Assembly: GCA_023014365.1 (NCBI GenBank)
Contig: JAEBUN010000005.1
Span: 558,001 to 622,000, forward strand
DNA: 64,000 nucleotides
Reading direction: 5' to 3'
DNA from: Lepiota brunneoincarnata
Taxonomy: Eukaryota > Basidiomycota > Agaricomycetes > Agaricales > Agaricaceae
Shown: in pieces, positions 35,727-48,100 of the stretch
Layout: each line of letters starts with the position of its first letter
Numbering within the stretch: the stretch's first letter is position 1
Position numbers and translations under genes: made by a program
The notes under the pieces: generated by a model
The model's input: the letters and a program-made list of their open reading frames with translations, nothing else
Told to the model about the DNA's origin: nothing
Database searches by the model: none

Positions 35727-38700
35727 AGTACTAAATGGTGATGATAGTTAGTTTCCCGCAAATATCAATCGGCCGACATTAAATTGTACATACCAAAACG
35801 AGAACGTCTGGAGTTTTGAGGTTCTGGTGGGTTTTTCTGAAATCAGCTCTTTCATTCAGGGGGTAAACTCTGGGCTCGGTGTCGGGGGCCCGAGGTTGAT
35901 TGGATAGTGTTATTAAGCGATAATCATCTATTATCCATCATCATCATCATCAAAAAAAGCTATTCAGATCACTCGCACTGCAACTTGCCGACGAACGCCG
36001 CCGCCGCCGCTGGCCCCCTCCACACGCCCCTTTGCCGAGCACGGGTACAGGTACGGGGGACGGGGACCCGGTTCGCTGCGGCGTTGCCTGGTGCAACCGT
36101 ACGAGTTTTGATATACAATTACATTACTGTATATATACCCTCTGGGAAATTACACCCGGCGCGGGTGCAGAAAGGATCGTAAACATCATGATCATCGTAC
36201 AATATCATACGATATCTTCAATAGTGCGCACAGCCATCCCTTGTTTTTTTTTTCGTTTGCATAAATGAACGCGGAAAAGGCACGTGGATGACAAGAGTTT
36301 CGGCAGCAAACCCTCTTTTTTTGCAAATACCAGTGAACCAAGGGGGAGAGGGGGAGGGCGGATTTAAGTTACTCGAGAGTGTTCCTGAGACAATAATGCA
36401 CTATTAGGCGGGCGCTTAGACACTGTCACCCTGAGGAGGAGCTGCATTTCTTGGCGGAGAATGGGAAAAGGGATCTGTCTTGATTCGATCTTAGTCGTAC
36501 ATAGGTGATGCCTAACAACAAGGACCGATGAGAAAGGACGTTTGAGAAAAAGAGCAAGGTGAGAAGTTAAAAACAACGGAGATCGCGGGCCCTGTTAAGT
36601 GTTGGAAGGAAGAAGGAATGGTGAATATGTTGCCAACGTTCATATACCAGGCGTGCAAGGTCGGTTTGTCGAGATGTCAAAGAGTTGGAGACTCCGCCGG
36701 CGGCAAGGTGAGGGTCCCTTGATTTCGGGCGGCAACTCCAACCCGGGAGAGGGCTTTGAATTGTCTGTAAGTAAAGCAAATAGAAGATTTGCAATTGGTG
36801 GTCATTATGGCGGCCTTTGTGAATGGGTACCAAGCCTCTTGCGCTCTAAACACGCAGAGACTCTCTCACTCTGGGATTTGATTTGTTGAGGAGGGGGAGG
36901 GATTGAGGTGGGTTCGTTGACAACGCCGGAGAAGCTATATCGCGATAGGTTGCTAAGCTAACCCACTCGACTAGGAAATGGAGGTGGATGTTAGCACTCA
37001 TCACCTCCACTGACATGACATATAATTAATGACGAGTATAGGGGGATCATATGATGATAGCTTCAAGAGAGCTGATAAAAACTCCTTGACCCATAAACAG
37101 ATAATCATGATCGGCTGTCTCAGCTCTAGGACCTCACCCATAACCCGAAGACCTTAGACTGATCCACTATATTATTAGAATAGCTGACTGGGAAACAGGG
37201 CCCCAATCCCAATTCCCGATAACCCCACTGAAAAGGCTCTCAGTGACCGTCTCATCGTACTCCGAGAACCCCTTCGCCCCATTTTAATCCCAAAATGGAA
37301 CGCGAAACCCTCACAAGTGTTCGACTCCGGCCAGGGTTATCAGAGTCATTTTGTTTTTTCCAGAAGAGATCACAAGAGGCTTCCATGATCTTATGTGGGG
37401 ACCGAATGGGCATTACTAAGGGCGAAGTAGACGCTTCTCCGATAATTGCCTGGGATAGTTTTGCCCCAGCTAGTAAGCTGATGCTTGCTCTCATCTCCGT
37501 TGATGCCATCCCCACCCACCCCCCCCCCCAGTTCCCACCATCTCGTCCGATGATATGACAAATTCTGAGAAGACGGTGATGAAAGGCTTTTGGACAATGG
37601 GAAAGGCAAGCAACGGAATTAGATAGGAAAGAACTTGTGTGTGTAAATTCCGGACTTGTCGATGGCATGCCGCCGTGGTTCGCAGTTGTGCATGGAAGAA
37701 ACGGGTCATTAACGCGGCGAGCTCCTCGATAGTTGCTCGGTCCCTTACTCAGAGCCAGAAGCCGGGAGCCTCCAGTTTGCTCAATGGGTCGGGCCCTCTT
37801 CCGGGGGAGATCCTCGTTGGACTTCTCTTCTCTGTGATCATAGGGATACTCATGAGAAATATAGCCTGCTAAGGGTCGAGAGGTGCAATTTGAGCAGCGC
37901 AGATGGCGCGATGCTCACGGTTTCCCCTTTCATAAGCCATGACCAAGCACATTATAATGCATGATGTTCGGGACGAGAAGGGTGGAAGGGGAATTAGATC
38001 GCTGGATTCTCGGATGCGTTCGACTCGGATTGACATTCGACTGGGTGATGGGAAGAACATACACACATACATACTTGGGGTGACGCCCGCCCGCCCTCTC
38101 CCGGCCGCTTCCCGTACGCGGATTCTTGGTAGTTGTGGCGATTATCTGGCATAGAAGTTGCATCGCGGGGGAGTTAGGACTGAATATAGGCACCCCTACT
38201 GAGGGTATGGGCTCAGGCGGCGCGGCAAGATTTTTTTTTTTTCAATTTAATTAAGAGGAGCAGGTGCTCGAGTTTGCAATGGACACCTCTCATGTGTCTT
38301 TGCTTGGTATTGTCTTTGTCGGTTTGCTTGTACCATTTGCTTGTACCATTAAGAATATATTCCCCACTCGGTGGCTTTGACCACAAGCGACGCGAACCAC
38401 ACATGTTGTGACCACTTTCCAAAAATCCGAGAGAGAAGGGTACCGCTCGGCTAGTGCGAGGGGGCTATAAATCGATGTGGGATGTCCAGGCCATTAGGGT
38501 ACTCATTACGAGAGGGCAGAAAAGGAATAGAGGGAAGGGGGGGAGAAAAGTACATTACCGAGAACCCACAAAGATGGAAACTCTCAGCTCTGGCCCCAGC
38601 CAGTACTCCAAGTGGTCGAATTTGTGGCTTATATCTATTGTTATTAGTCGACGGCTAGGTGGGGACGCGTTATGATGATAACGATTACGATCAATCTAAG

Positions 38701-39022
38701 CGTTAGGAAAGTCCGTGACCCCCGCATGCTCTGTGGGTCAGCGTTAGTGGTATGACACGAGTGGTGGCCAGGTGCGGAAAGCAGTGCTGCGCAGGTTGCC
38801 AGGCGGGTGGAAGGACGGGGGCTGAGTCATCTGGGCCGGTGCGTGGACAGCGGGAGAAGTGTGGCTGGCGGGCGTCGGGTAGACGAACTGAGCCGGTTTG
38901 GACGTGGTGGAGTTGTGACGTGTGACGGCTAGATCCATCGTGGCCCGATCTTGGGACGGGCAGTTTCACAGCTCTTGACTGTTTCCGTATTTCCCGTATC
39001 GGCTCTCTGCCTCTCCGATTCG

Positions 39023-39031
39023 TTTATATAT
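39023..39031 (+). promoter_or_regulatory. TATA-like box of the cyclin gene
   Basis: tttatatat lies about 52-60 bases before the cyclin ATG at 39083. The short distance leaves a short leader, which is common in fungi. Position-based inference only. Confidence 0.35.
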
Positions 39032-39082
39032 CCTCTGCAACAACACAATGCCTCCCAATAATTCACCGCCCTCTCTCCAGCC

Positions 39083-40120
39083 ATGCCTAGCGGTTCTCCT
39101 CTCCACCCAAACAGTCTCGTCGATCCTACCACACACTCCCCTGCTCTTCTCGAGCTCATCTCCATCAAGGTATCAAGACCCGTCATCGGTACGTTCTCTC
39201 CTCCTCCTCCTTCCCTCCACGCTTCCATCTCACTTCTTTCTCTCTCTCTCCTAGAATATGTCGTCGACTGTGTCGTAGAGACTGTAGATTATGCAATGGG
39301 TCGTCCCACCGCCTCCTCTTCCCGCGGTCGCTCTCGCACACGTCGCCCAGAGCATACCAAGTTCACCACCTTTGTGCGGAACGTCATCGAGCGTGCAGAG
39401 GTCACTACCCAAACAATCCTCGCCGCCCTCGTCTATGTTGACAGGGCAAAGCCACACCTGCACATTGCACTGGAGGAATGGGCACTTGAGCGAGTCTTCC
39501 TGGGGGCAATCATAGTCGCTTCCAAGGTTAGCAAATCTTGCTCCACCCGGCTCCTTTCCCTTGATTGCTCACCTTGCGCCTTTCTACTCTAGTACCTCAA
39601 CGATTCTACACTAAAGAACGTCCACTGGGCGCTCTGTACCGGTGTCTTTGGCAAACGCGACGTTGGACGCATCGAGCGCGAGTACCTCGACGTCCTTGAT
39701 TTCGAGCTCGGTATTACCGAGGCCGACCTCCTCAGCCATCACCAAGGGCTCTCCTCAGCCGTGTATCCTTCCCCGCATCCCTACAGGAGCAGCCACCTGC
39801 ACTTCTCCCACCCCCATCCCGCCACGAGCCGAACAATGTCCTCCCAAGTCTCACCTGCTCTGGTACCCGAGCTATCACCGTCTAGCGACGAATCTTCTTC
39901 TGGGTCGGCATCTCCCCGCACTCCCAGCACACTCGACTCCTCACCTCCCGAGCATGCGAAGCACCACCAGCCACAAACTGTTCCGACACATTCCAAGAAG
40001 GTCTCTTTTCAATCATCAACACTAGAACTTCTTCGTTCCTTTCCCATTCCGCTTCCCCAACAAGTGCACCAGCGACAGGAACATTCACACTCGCACGTCT
40101 CTGTTCGCATAAGGTCGTAA
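39083..40120 (+). CDS. PHO80/PCL-type cyclin (PHO85-class CDK partner)
   Basis: A cyclin of the family that partners Pho85-type kinases in phosphate and nutrient signalling or morphogenesis. Exons 39083-39188, 39255-39526 and 39593-40120 join in phase to 301 residues. The cyclin box spans about residues 65-155: FTTFVRNVIERAEVTTQTILAALVYVDRAK, then ERVFLGAIIVASKYLNDST, KNVHWALCTGVFGKRDVGRIE and EREYLDVLDFELGITEADLL. The YLNDS / N-W / E-x-E-x-L-x-LDF pattern is characteristic of PCL/PHO80 cyclins. The C-terminal 140 residues are Ser/Pro/His-rich and disordered, with several SP sites that could be phosphorylated. The gene stands alone between two long gene-poor stretches, suggesting extensive flanking regulation. 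Which PCL subgroup it belongs to cannot be decided here. Confidence 0.9.
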
Positions 40121-41009
40121 ACTGGCCTTCTACCCCCGCCTATTTCAAACAAAAGAATGCCCCCCTTTTTTTTTTACCCTGCCCTTCTTTCATTGCCTTA
40201 CCCCCATTTCCTTTGGATATCACCCATCACCATTCTCGTTGTCATGGTCATTTTTGGTCACTTGTGTCTATGTCCTATGCACTCGGCCGGTTTCCCTATC
40301 ATCCACCAATTCATGCTTCCAACCCATCCATCATAAACATCATTCCAGCATCTTACTCATTCGTTGCTTTCGCCCGTTTATAATTAAAGATATCTCGGCA
40401 CAATCGGTATTCTACATTTTGAGCACATCTCCTTTATATATGTCGTCGTTTTCACGCTACACTATGTCTTAGCTATTCCCTCTTGTCAAACACATTGTAC
40501 TATCGCCCCCCGTCTTAGTCGTTTGCAATCAACAATACCACCTCACCACCTTTTTGCATATGGAACTCGGCCGTGTGTGTGACAATGCAAATATGAATTG
40601 TGAATCAAGTCTTGGGAAGTGCCATCGCAACCGAGCATATAGTGCGGGCTTCCCCATCGGCAGATTTACGGAGTTTTTCTATGGTAATCTGACGTGGACA
40701 GCTTGAACGGGGGAGGGGGGGTGGAGTTGAGGCGTGGCCCACACACGCGGACAAGTTCGAGTCATTTTGGTACAGGATGCAACGTGTCTAATAGCCCCCC
40801 CCAGCGTGATGGTGCCCCGTGAATACCCGTGCCCACAGTTCCACAGTCATTTTTTTTTTTTTGCCAAAGTCACCACCCCTGGTCGACTCATCTTGGGGGG
40901 GCTGGATATGGTTAACAATGGCGGCGGCCTCTGTATACGTATTGAAATAATCGCATTCATGATGACTCGGACTCGGATGTCGTGAGCCCTGGGGGCTTCT
41001 TTATCGTAC

Positions 41010-41024
41010 ATATATATATATATA
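41010..41024. repeat. TA dinucleotide microsatellite
   Basis: Short perfect tatatatatatata tract followed by an ACAC tract, inside the gene-poor block. Confidence 0.55.
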
Positions 41025-43800
41025 CACACAATGGCGCTTCCCGCAGGGGTAGTTGGCGCAGCCTTATACTTATGGGTTGGACTGGGCAGTAGTAGTAGTA
41101 ACAGCCCTGAAAGGCTTCGTATGACCCCCCTCTTGACAGGACAAGAACAATGGAACAAGTTAAGAATTTTTAATTCGACACACATCCTCGGCTTACATTT
41201 GTATTATGCATAACAAATCATATTCTACCGTATGGAAGGAAAGGCTGTTGTGGCCCCCATAGATTTGATTGAGAGATTTGAGCGGATGCTTATGTTTATT
41301 ACGTTTGTCTTGCCCGCCGGTTTTTTTTTTCCCTTGCACGAGAGTGTGGCGGTGCAAGTTATGTTGTGGTTGGATGGAAGCACAGCCACATACGCAGTCG
41401 ATTTCCCCTTCTGATCTCTTTCTGTTTCCTCTCCTTCCATTCATAACTTTAAAATCTGATAGGAGGTGGGGCAGGGGGGGGGGAGGGATCGATGAGAACC
41501 GAGCTCTTTTAGTAGCTCTTGGGCGCTCCGACTTGTGTGTGTGATAAAGAGCAAGAGACAAGTTGAATAGCTTTGGGACTATATGATCGGTAATTGGTTT
41601 ATACACGTGTAGTTATACAGCTGTGATCGTACGATAAGATCTGTTGCTGTTTTTTTTTTTTCCTTTTCTTTTTTGTTCTTTGTCGTTCGATAGGCGAGTC
41701 AAATTTGTGCGGCAAGCTGTATGGGGAGAAAAAAAAAAACCCTTTGCCGCGTGCGCAGTCCACCACCCCTTTTACTTTTTTAGTCCAAGGGATTCCAGAA
41801 AAGCCGCCAGGGGTCAGCGCCAATGTTGGTCATATATGTATACAACATATCCCTCGAGATTTCTGATTGCCTCGGTAAGGAATGAAAAGAAAAGAAAAAG
41901 AAAAAATGTTTGCTGTTCGCCACTATATCCTATCATATCCAACCCTAGATATGCCGAACCGCCCAAAAACCCTACAGCGTGGCTATCCGAGTTCATGGCT
42001 ATGGGTAGAAAAAAGGGTACTGCTCCACTTGATAGACGCTCAGTGGCCAGTGGCGTCTAGGCAGCCAGACTTGGGGAGCTGATGCCTCGAGGCATGGCTC
42101 AAACCCCTCCCCCTCTCAGACACGCTCTTTCTATAGAGAGCATTCCACGATGCAAAAAAGGGCGTGGGGAGGATGGCGCACGCACGCGCTTCAACCGCAC
42201 ACACTGATTAAAATAAAATAAAAGCCACGATGCACATAACTCATGTTCCCCTCGTGGAAAGTTCCGTTAATTCTACTACACATATCAGGCAGGTTGATAA
42301 TTTCTACGGCAAACGCCTCGATAAGCCATGATCAATTGTTTCTGCAGATGAAAAAAAAAGTGTTCGGGGTTGTAGTCCGGAATGTTTAATATCTTTCGGT
42401 GTGAACGTTCCGGGGTTATTTCTGTCTGTCGCTTTTTTTTTTCATGTCGAGATGACAAGCAGCAAGCAGTTCACCTCGCCTCGTGTATATGTGACTCTTG
42501 GTTTTAACCGCCCAGCACTGGTTGCTTCAGATATGAATCCTTGTTCCCCAACAGAAGCAGAATGGCTTTGTACATTATCCTCCCTCATGTTGTTTGCTCC
42601 AAGTCTCGTGGTACTTGTAATGATGTGAACGACATAAGGTGTTGTCTACGTCGATGCTGTGCGCGAACACAGCTATGCGTTGTGCTTTATGGTCATTATC
42701 GACCATGAGCGGTACTCGTTGGAAGATGTTTTAGCCATCATTAAAATCACGGTGCGGTGATATTATTAGCTTTCAGACTTAGGGAGGAAGGATCCAGTGC
42801 TCTGATGGGTTTTAAGGTACCGAACGTTCACACTACTAGTCTCCTCACAATATAGGGGTGGCGTCATGCCGCATGGCCTAGGGACTGTGCTGTAGCACAG
42901 CGCGCTTCATCTGTGACTGACTCTGGGCATATGCACAGAATCAGCAGTAGTAGGGGGCTTGATATTTGTTGAGCAGGTTCGGTAGCTAGGCTGTTGTTAC
43001 AACTTGGCCACAGCAACATGAGTGCTGTGGGTCCGAGACCGGATGAGCTCACATACACACATCGGATGGCACTGCACACACAGGCGATGCTTCGAGAAAT
43101 CAAGTCCAAGCCTTGTACACTAATGTTAGCAAGTTTCGAGTCATATAGAGGGTATTAGGGTCCGATTATTCGTGACTGAACTAGTAGTAACAATACGCCC
43201 ATGCTGCTTTCAACTCGAACCACTCGATCGAACCAAGGAAGGATTCATGAATAGATAATCCCCAGAATGAATGACGCAAAGCACACGCTCTCCCAGTCCT
43301 CCTTTGTACTTTCATACGAGCAAACTCTAGCTATTAGAAATTTAGACTCGACAATAAAGATCATTATGACGTCGTGAGAATTTTTGATTCGATCAAGTCT
43401 GCCGTCCCCGATCTCCCCGTTCACCTCACACGGCGAATCGTGCCGTCGTGCCCTTCAGGCAAAGGTCCGGTGACGAGGTCATGCGAAGCCATAGGAATCG
43501 TTAGTAGGGTTTTTGCCAAGGGTCATCCGTTATCAAGAGAACTCGGGGTTTAGGAGGGCCAGCCGAGGTGGATGGAGTATGGGCGTCACACAACTCGAGA
43601 GATACCCTGTTTTGCGTACATCAGGAATTGAAGATGGTGTTGTACGTGGGGGCTCCGGTATCCACTCGCCGCCGGTTATCCCGGGTATCCCGGATATTGA
43701 TCTGCCCGCCAGATATGGTTTGTTGTCTCCTGCGCCGAGACCCTGATTTATTAAGCACTGGGCGCCTAAGTGCAAGAGCAGCTCCCCGGAGCATGACATT

Positions 43801-44091
43801 TTGGCTGCAGAGCGGATCCTGAAAGTGGCTCGTTATCTCGAGGAAGACAATGCCTTGCGGGGACGTAAGGGGATTCCAGAAGCCCGCGCAGCACCAGTTA
43901 CTAACTCATTGCTTGACCATGGGGTCGGTGGAAGTACTTTTCAGGGTATGTCTGCGGATGCTCGGTTCGAAGTTGTGCGCAGTTCAGGTGATTCTTGGTT
44001 CCATATGCGCTACCGTGAGAATAAGGTGCAAAGAGGATGGATGGAAGTGTGGCGGGCTGCGTTCGAGCCTAGTGAATGGAAAGTGCTATAG
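43801..44091 (+). CDS. possible exon or ORF, unknown
   Basis: An open frame of about 96 codons ending at a TAG at 44089-44091. Its composition looks protein-like (AAERILKVARYLEEDNALR, then a Gly-rich turn and FEVVRSSGDSWFHMRYRENK, then GWMEVWRAAF near the end). There is no ATG at its 5' edge; a frame with a similar codon usage lies just upstream (43513-43746) but ends in a TGA. It could be the last exon of an unrecognised gene, or a relic. No family recognised. Confidence 0.25.
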   Translation: MAAERILKVARYLEEDNALRGRKGIPEARAAPVTNSLLDHGVGGSTFQGMSADARFEVVRSSGDSWFHMRYRENKVQRGWMEVWRAAFEPSEWKVL

Positions 44092-45155
44092 AACGTCCCT
44101 ACGTGAACGTCAGAAGGGCTTGCTTAGCCGAATACATGTGACAGTCGACTTGTGAACCGACTCACTCGACGTCAATGACACGATAAGATGAGTGGAGCCT
44201 TAGGGGGTGGGTTGCCCTTATCCATTTGATACCGCTAGCCCAAGGCCCAGATACACTACAGGGCACCATAAATGACTCCAGGAATTATTTCAAGTTGACT
44301 ATATCATCGTCATAAGGCCTGGTCACCATATATGACGTCAACATCCGAATGCACAGCATGCGCCCTGGAGGAGCTAAATCTGTACTGTACAGACGACTGT
44401 ACCCGCGAATTGGAATGGCTGGATTGAGCTGCCTTCAGTTATAGTAGACCAAAGAAGGATACCTCTTCAAGATAGGCACTTCCGGTGGCGTGAATACACC
44501 GTGTACAACAATGGTGTAGTCACTTCTCATCTCCATAACACTCCTAACGACTAGAACTGGAGAGATTTGGGTAGGCCCATTTCCCCGCGGTATGCTGTTC
44601 TGCATTTCTCCGTCCATGTCAAAGAGAATGTACCTGAGCGGAATTATCAATACGATCACATGAACAAGCTCTCAAAACACAAGCTTAGTCGTTGACGTTC
44701 TTGTCAGCATCGGGGAGTGGTTTTCGTAGCCGAGTATTCTTAGAGGTATGGAATTCAGGTTTCCAGAGCCAACTATATTTGCATGAAGGTGACCCAAGCT
44801 AAATGTAGGACTGATAAGTCCGAGTCATTGTTCGGCCTGTCTTTCGAGCGCTGAATCTAGCTCAGGGGTCCCCCCGCCCTTTTAATCTCGAAACCAACGC
44901 ATCAGCATTACACCGCTCTGAGCAAGTATAAAACATACCTCAATACTATCACGCTTACCTCTTTTTTTTTTCTTTTTCTTTGAAATGTTTCGTCGTTGTT
45001 CATCTCCGAGTTGTGCAATAGAGTTACTCAGATCCAATATTGCTTAGTCACTATGATAAGTGGTAGCATCAAGTGCCTAACGTAAATCCTCAGCGCCGTA
45101 TCTAGCAACACGAATGTCATCGTTTTATAACAACCCATCCATCCATGCTCCACAT

Positions 45156-45170
45156 CCCCCCCCCCCCCCC
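45156..45170. repeat. poly-C tract of 15
   Basis: Uninterrupted C15 in the gene-poor block. Similar C/G tracts of 11-17 occur at 3145, 15262, 29086, 30718, 33657 and 53905, all outside exons. Confidence 0.8.
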
Positions 45171-48100
45171 GGTTACCATACGCAAACCATCGCGACTTGT
45201 CCCGGTCCGTTCTAAACTGCGTCCTCCGAGTTAGCAGCCAACGCCGCCCCATCAAAAGCCTTTCTGTCCCCCGACTGCGCGACCTAGCGGGCCGGGGCTA
45301 GGGGGGCGCTAGCTCGGCTGTGGTCGCGATTTGCATGGCAATCCGTCTTGTGCGGGCGCTGTGAAACGCACGCCGTACCTAGATTCTCGGGCTGTTTCCC
45401 TAAACTGACCTCTCTTGGATATTTTTTTTTCGTTCACTATGTACTACCTCAGGTGCCCGAAATTGCTTGATGTGTGGAGTAACACACCTAAAATACTTGG
45501 TAATCCCAAGACTTAATGGAACCGACCAAAAAAAAAAAAAAAGAGTTAAAGCGTTGGACGGAGTGCATTCAAGTTCCGCACGGCCAAGGAAGCAGAAAGA
45601 TGGAACGCACACATAACACCGACGGATAAACACGCACATCAAATAACCGAACGTGTGCACGAACATTGCGGGTTCGTACTAAACTGTGGCTGTACACCCT
45701 AACTGTATGTGCCCCTCACACCTCGGAGAACTGTGCTTAGATAACTCACCGGACACATTTTATTCCCGGACTGGTTCATTTACTCGAGTGGCCCATCACG
45801 ACTTACTGCGCTGTCATGAATTCAGAAAGTCTCCCCAGTGTGTGTTAAGGATAGTTACCACACTGACGCGTCCAGTGACCACCGCGGCCGTCCAGTTGAA
45901 GGACTTGTGACATTTGGCATGGTGGGTAGTCAGGCCGACTACGTCCGGTTGAAAAAAGGTCGTATGAGAGCCATGTATGTATTATGAATCGGAAGCGCGC
46001 AGCTTGAACTCGACACTTATCAGATACATCTCTCGTCATCAACGTGCGCTCCGAGGACGAGGAGCTTTGTGGCCTATGCACACTAACTTTCATGTCAGAA
46101 CTAGAACTAACATCCCCATCTACCTTTAAACCCAAGCACAAGGTGATGAACGACAATGAAGATTCCAACCAACATATTCATACAATGTTGACATATGTGT
46201 GTGTACATGCATCAAGTCATCGGTGAATTCGGAAGCCAATTATGACGATTCTGATTCTACCCCATGCCCAAGATGCCGAATGGCAGCCAGACACCTGGAC
46301 AACGCGAGTTCTCCTAAAAATAAGCGGGGAGTTAACCAGGCGAGCCGTGCGCCGGTGGAGGCTCAGTTGATCAGCGCTCTCACACAAGGCATGACCCTTG
46401 ACTTCCAGTTTGTATGTCTCAGGAAAGAACAACAACAACAATCGACTCGTGGAACTGTGCATGTGCTGCGCACAGCAACAGTGGTGTGTGTAAGAATCAC
46501 AGGGAAGAGAACTTGATCTCTCAAAGGGTTGATTGCTGTGAGTACCGCGTAGCGGTTTTTGTTCTACCGGTCTTGCTTTTCCGACATTTGATCTGTTGAG
46601 GAACTTGTTGTTGTTCAGTTGGTGGTGGAGTCCAGTCTCCGGCATTGAGTCGTTATAGTGTTCCCTGGCATCTCTGCCAGGCTAGACCCGAGATACGACC
46701 GAATAGCGGAGGACATTCTAGACCAAACCACTCACCAAGCGACAGCGTGCTCGTGAAATCATCCTACACCCTAAAACCACAAGGTTGTTCTTGGAAACCC
46801 GTCTTCCCCCAAACCCCAACCTCCGGTCAATCCGCATCGTTGATTTACCATACAAGTTCATAGCCACCCAAGTGAGCCAAGGGAGAATCATCGGATGATG
46901 CCACAAACGGCAAGCGCTCCCCGTGGTGCCTGGTTCTGAACGGATTGTGGGGGGAACCGGAGATTTTTAATAGACAAGCAGTCATGCAGGTAATTCGTAC
47001 CGTGGGTTGCCGGAGGGCAAAGTCCGGTGATCCCTACCTGGCCGGAGTGATATGTCCATCAGTGGGACGTTGATCATTGATAACTGAGGGAAAACTTGTG
47101 GTGTGAGCGCTACGAGAACAACGATAGGGGTGGGTTCTTACCGTGTGGGCAAAAACGGAGTAAGCCGATTTGATTTTTGGAAAGTGCGAGGTCCTTTGCT
47201 ATAGGACAAAGAAGCATGGTGAGAAAAAGTGAGAGACGCTCACTGGTTGGTTGGTGTTCCCAGGTGCTTCTAGGCTGGTCTGGTCCTGCTAAGTCGGATG
47301 CTTGATTTTCGCATCATTTAGAAAAAGCTTGGGGCCCAGGTGGGCTATTTCCACAGGAACTTCTCTTGGCCATCCAGGGACTAGACTATAGGTTGCATGT
47401 CAACTGCTTGTGCCTCGGTACAAGTGCACCTGACAATCTCGTTGTGAGGCGGGCCAATCCTATAGCCGGAGTGGTTTGCGGGTGACCCAGGAACCCCTTA
47501 TCATGGGGGCATTTGTCTGTGCATACGGAATGTCTCTGTGTGTGTGTATGTGTGGAGCGGGAATGCTTAGCGGTGTTGAATTATTGGCAGTCTGTGTGTG
47601 GAAAGGGGGCCGTAGATGGCATTTCGGACCTGAGTGCCTTTCCACGTGAACAGGCGGATTGCTATTGAACAATGATTTCGACACGATGAGAATACAACTT
47701 GTTGGCATGACTGGCAAGCTCCAACAGTTTGACAATGATATGGATCATGATGGGAAAGACACATGCGGCCAAGTTGTATCCTAAACAATACTATTTCCCT
47801 TCTGGTTTGGGGAAGGCATATATACGGTTGGCAGATCACCTGGTGGAGGAATCAGGGGCAGAGTAAGTTGTCTTGGGCGGCACACTGAGTCAAGGTCTCA
47901 AGCGACGTCAGGACTCAGGATGACTGTGTAAATTCTGTGGGGTTCGCGATAAGGCAAAGGCCAGTGGGGCCCAGTACCCACCACAAGGAAGGAGGTGCCG
48001 AATGTGTTGCGTAGCTATTGGTCAGCGACGTCAGCGTCTCCGAGATTTCCTGCTGCCGTCCCCGCGCGTCATCCGTTCCGCCCCGGACCTGCAGCCCCAG

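Larger units (their letters stand above)
32004..39082. other. gene-poor block of 7.1 kb upstream of the cyclin gene
   Basis: No gene with consistent splice phases or recognisable domain was found on either strand. The block is rich in homopolymer and simple repeats: C runs near 32008 and 33657-33667, a G run in 35183-35191, CTA repeats at 35710-35726 and CAT repeats at 35936-35951. A short minus frame at 38744-38938 (Pro/Ser/Thr-rich, 64 residues from an ATG) is possible but unsupported. The block may be the long 5' regulatory region of the cyclin, or may hold non-coding transcripts. Confidence 0.5.

Noticed and set aside
38744..38938. 64-residue minus-strand ORF divergent from the cyclin
   Set aside because: Low-complexity Pro/Ser/Thr composition, no family and no splice support.
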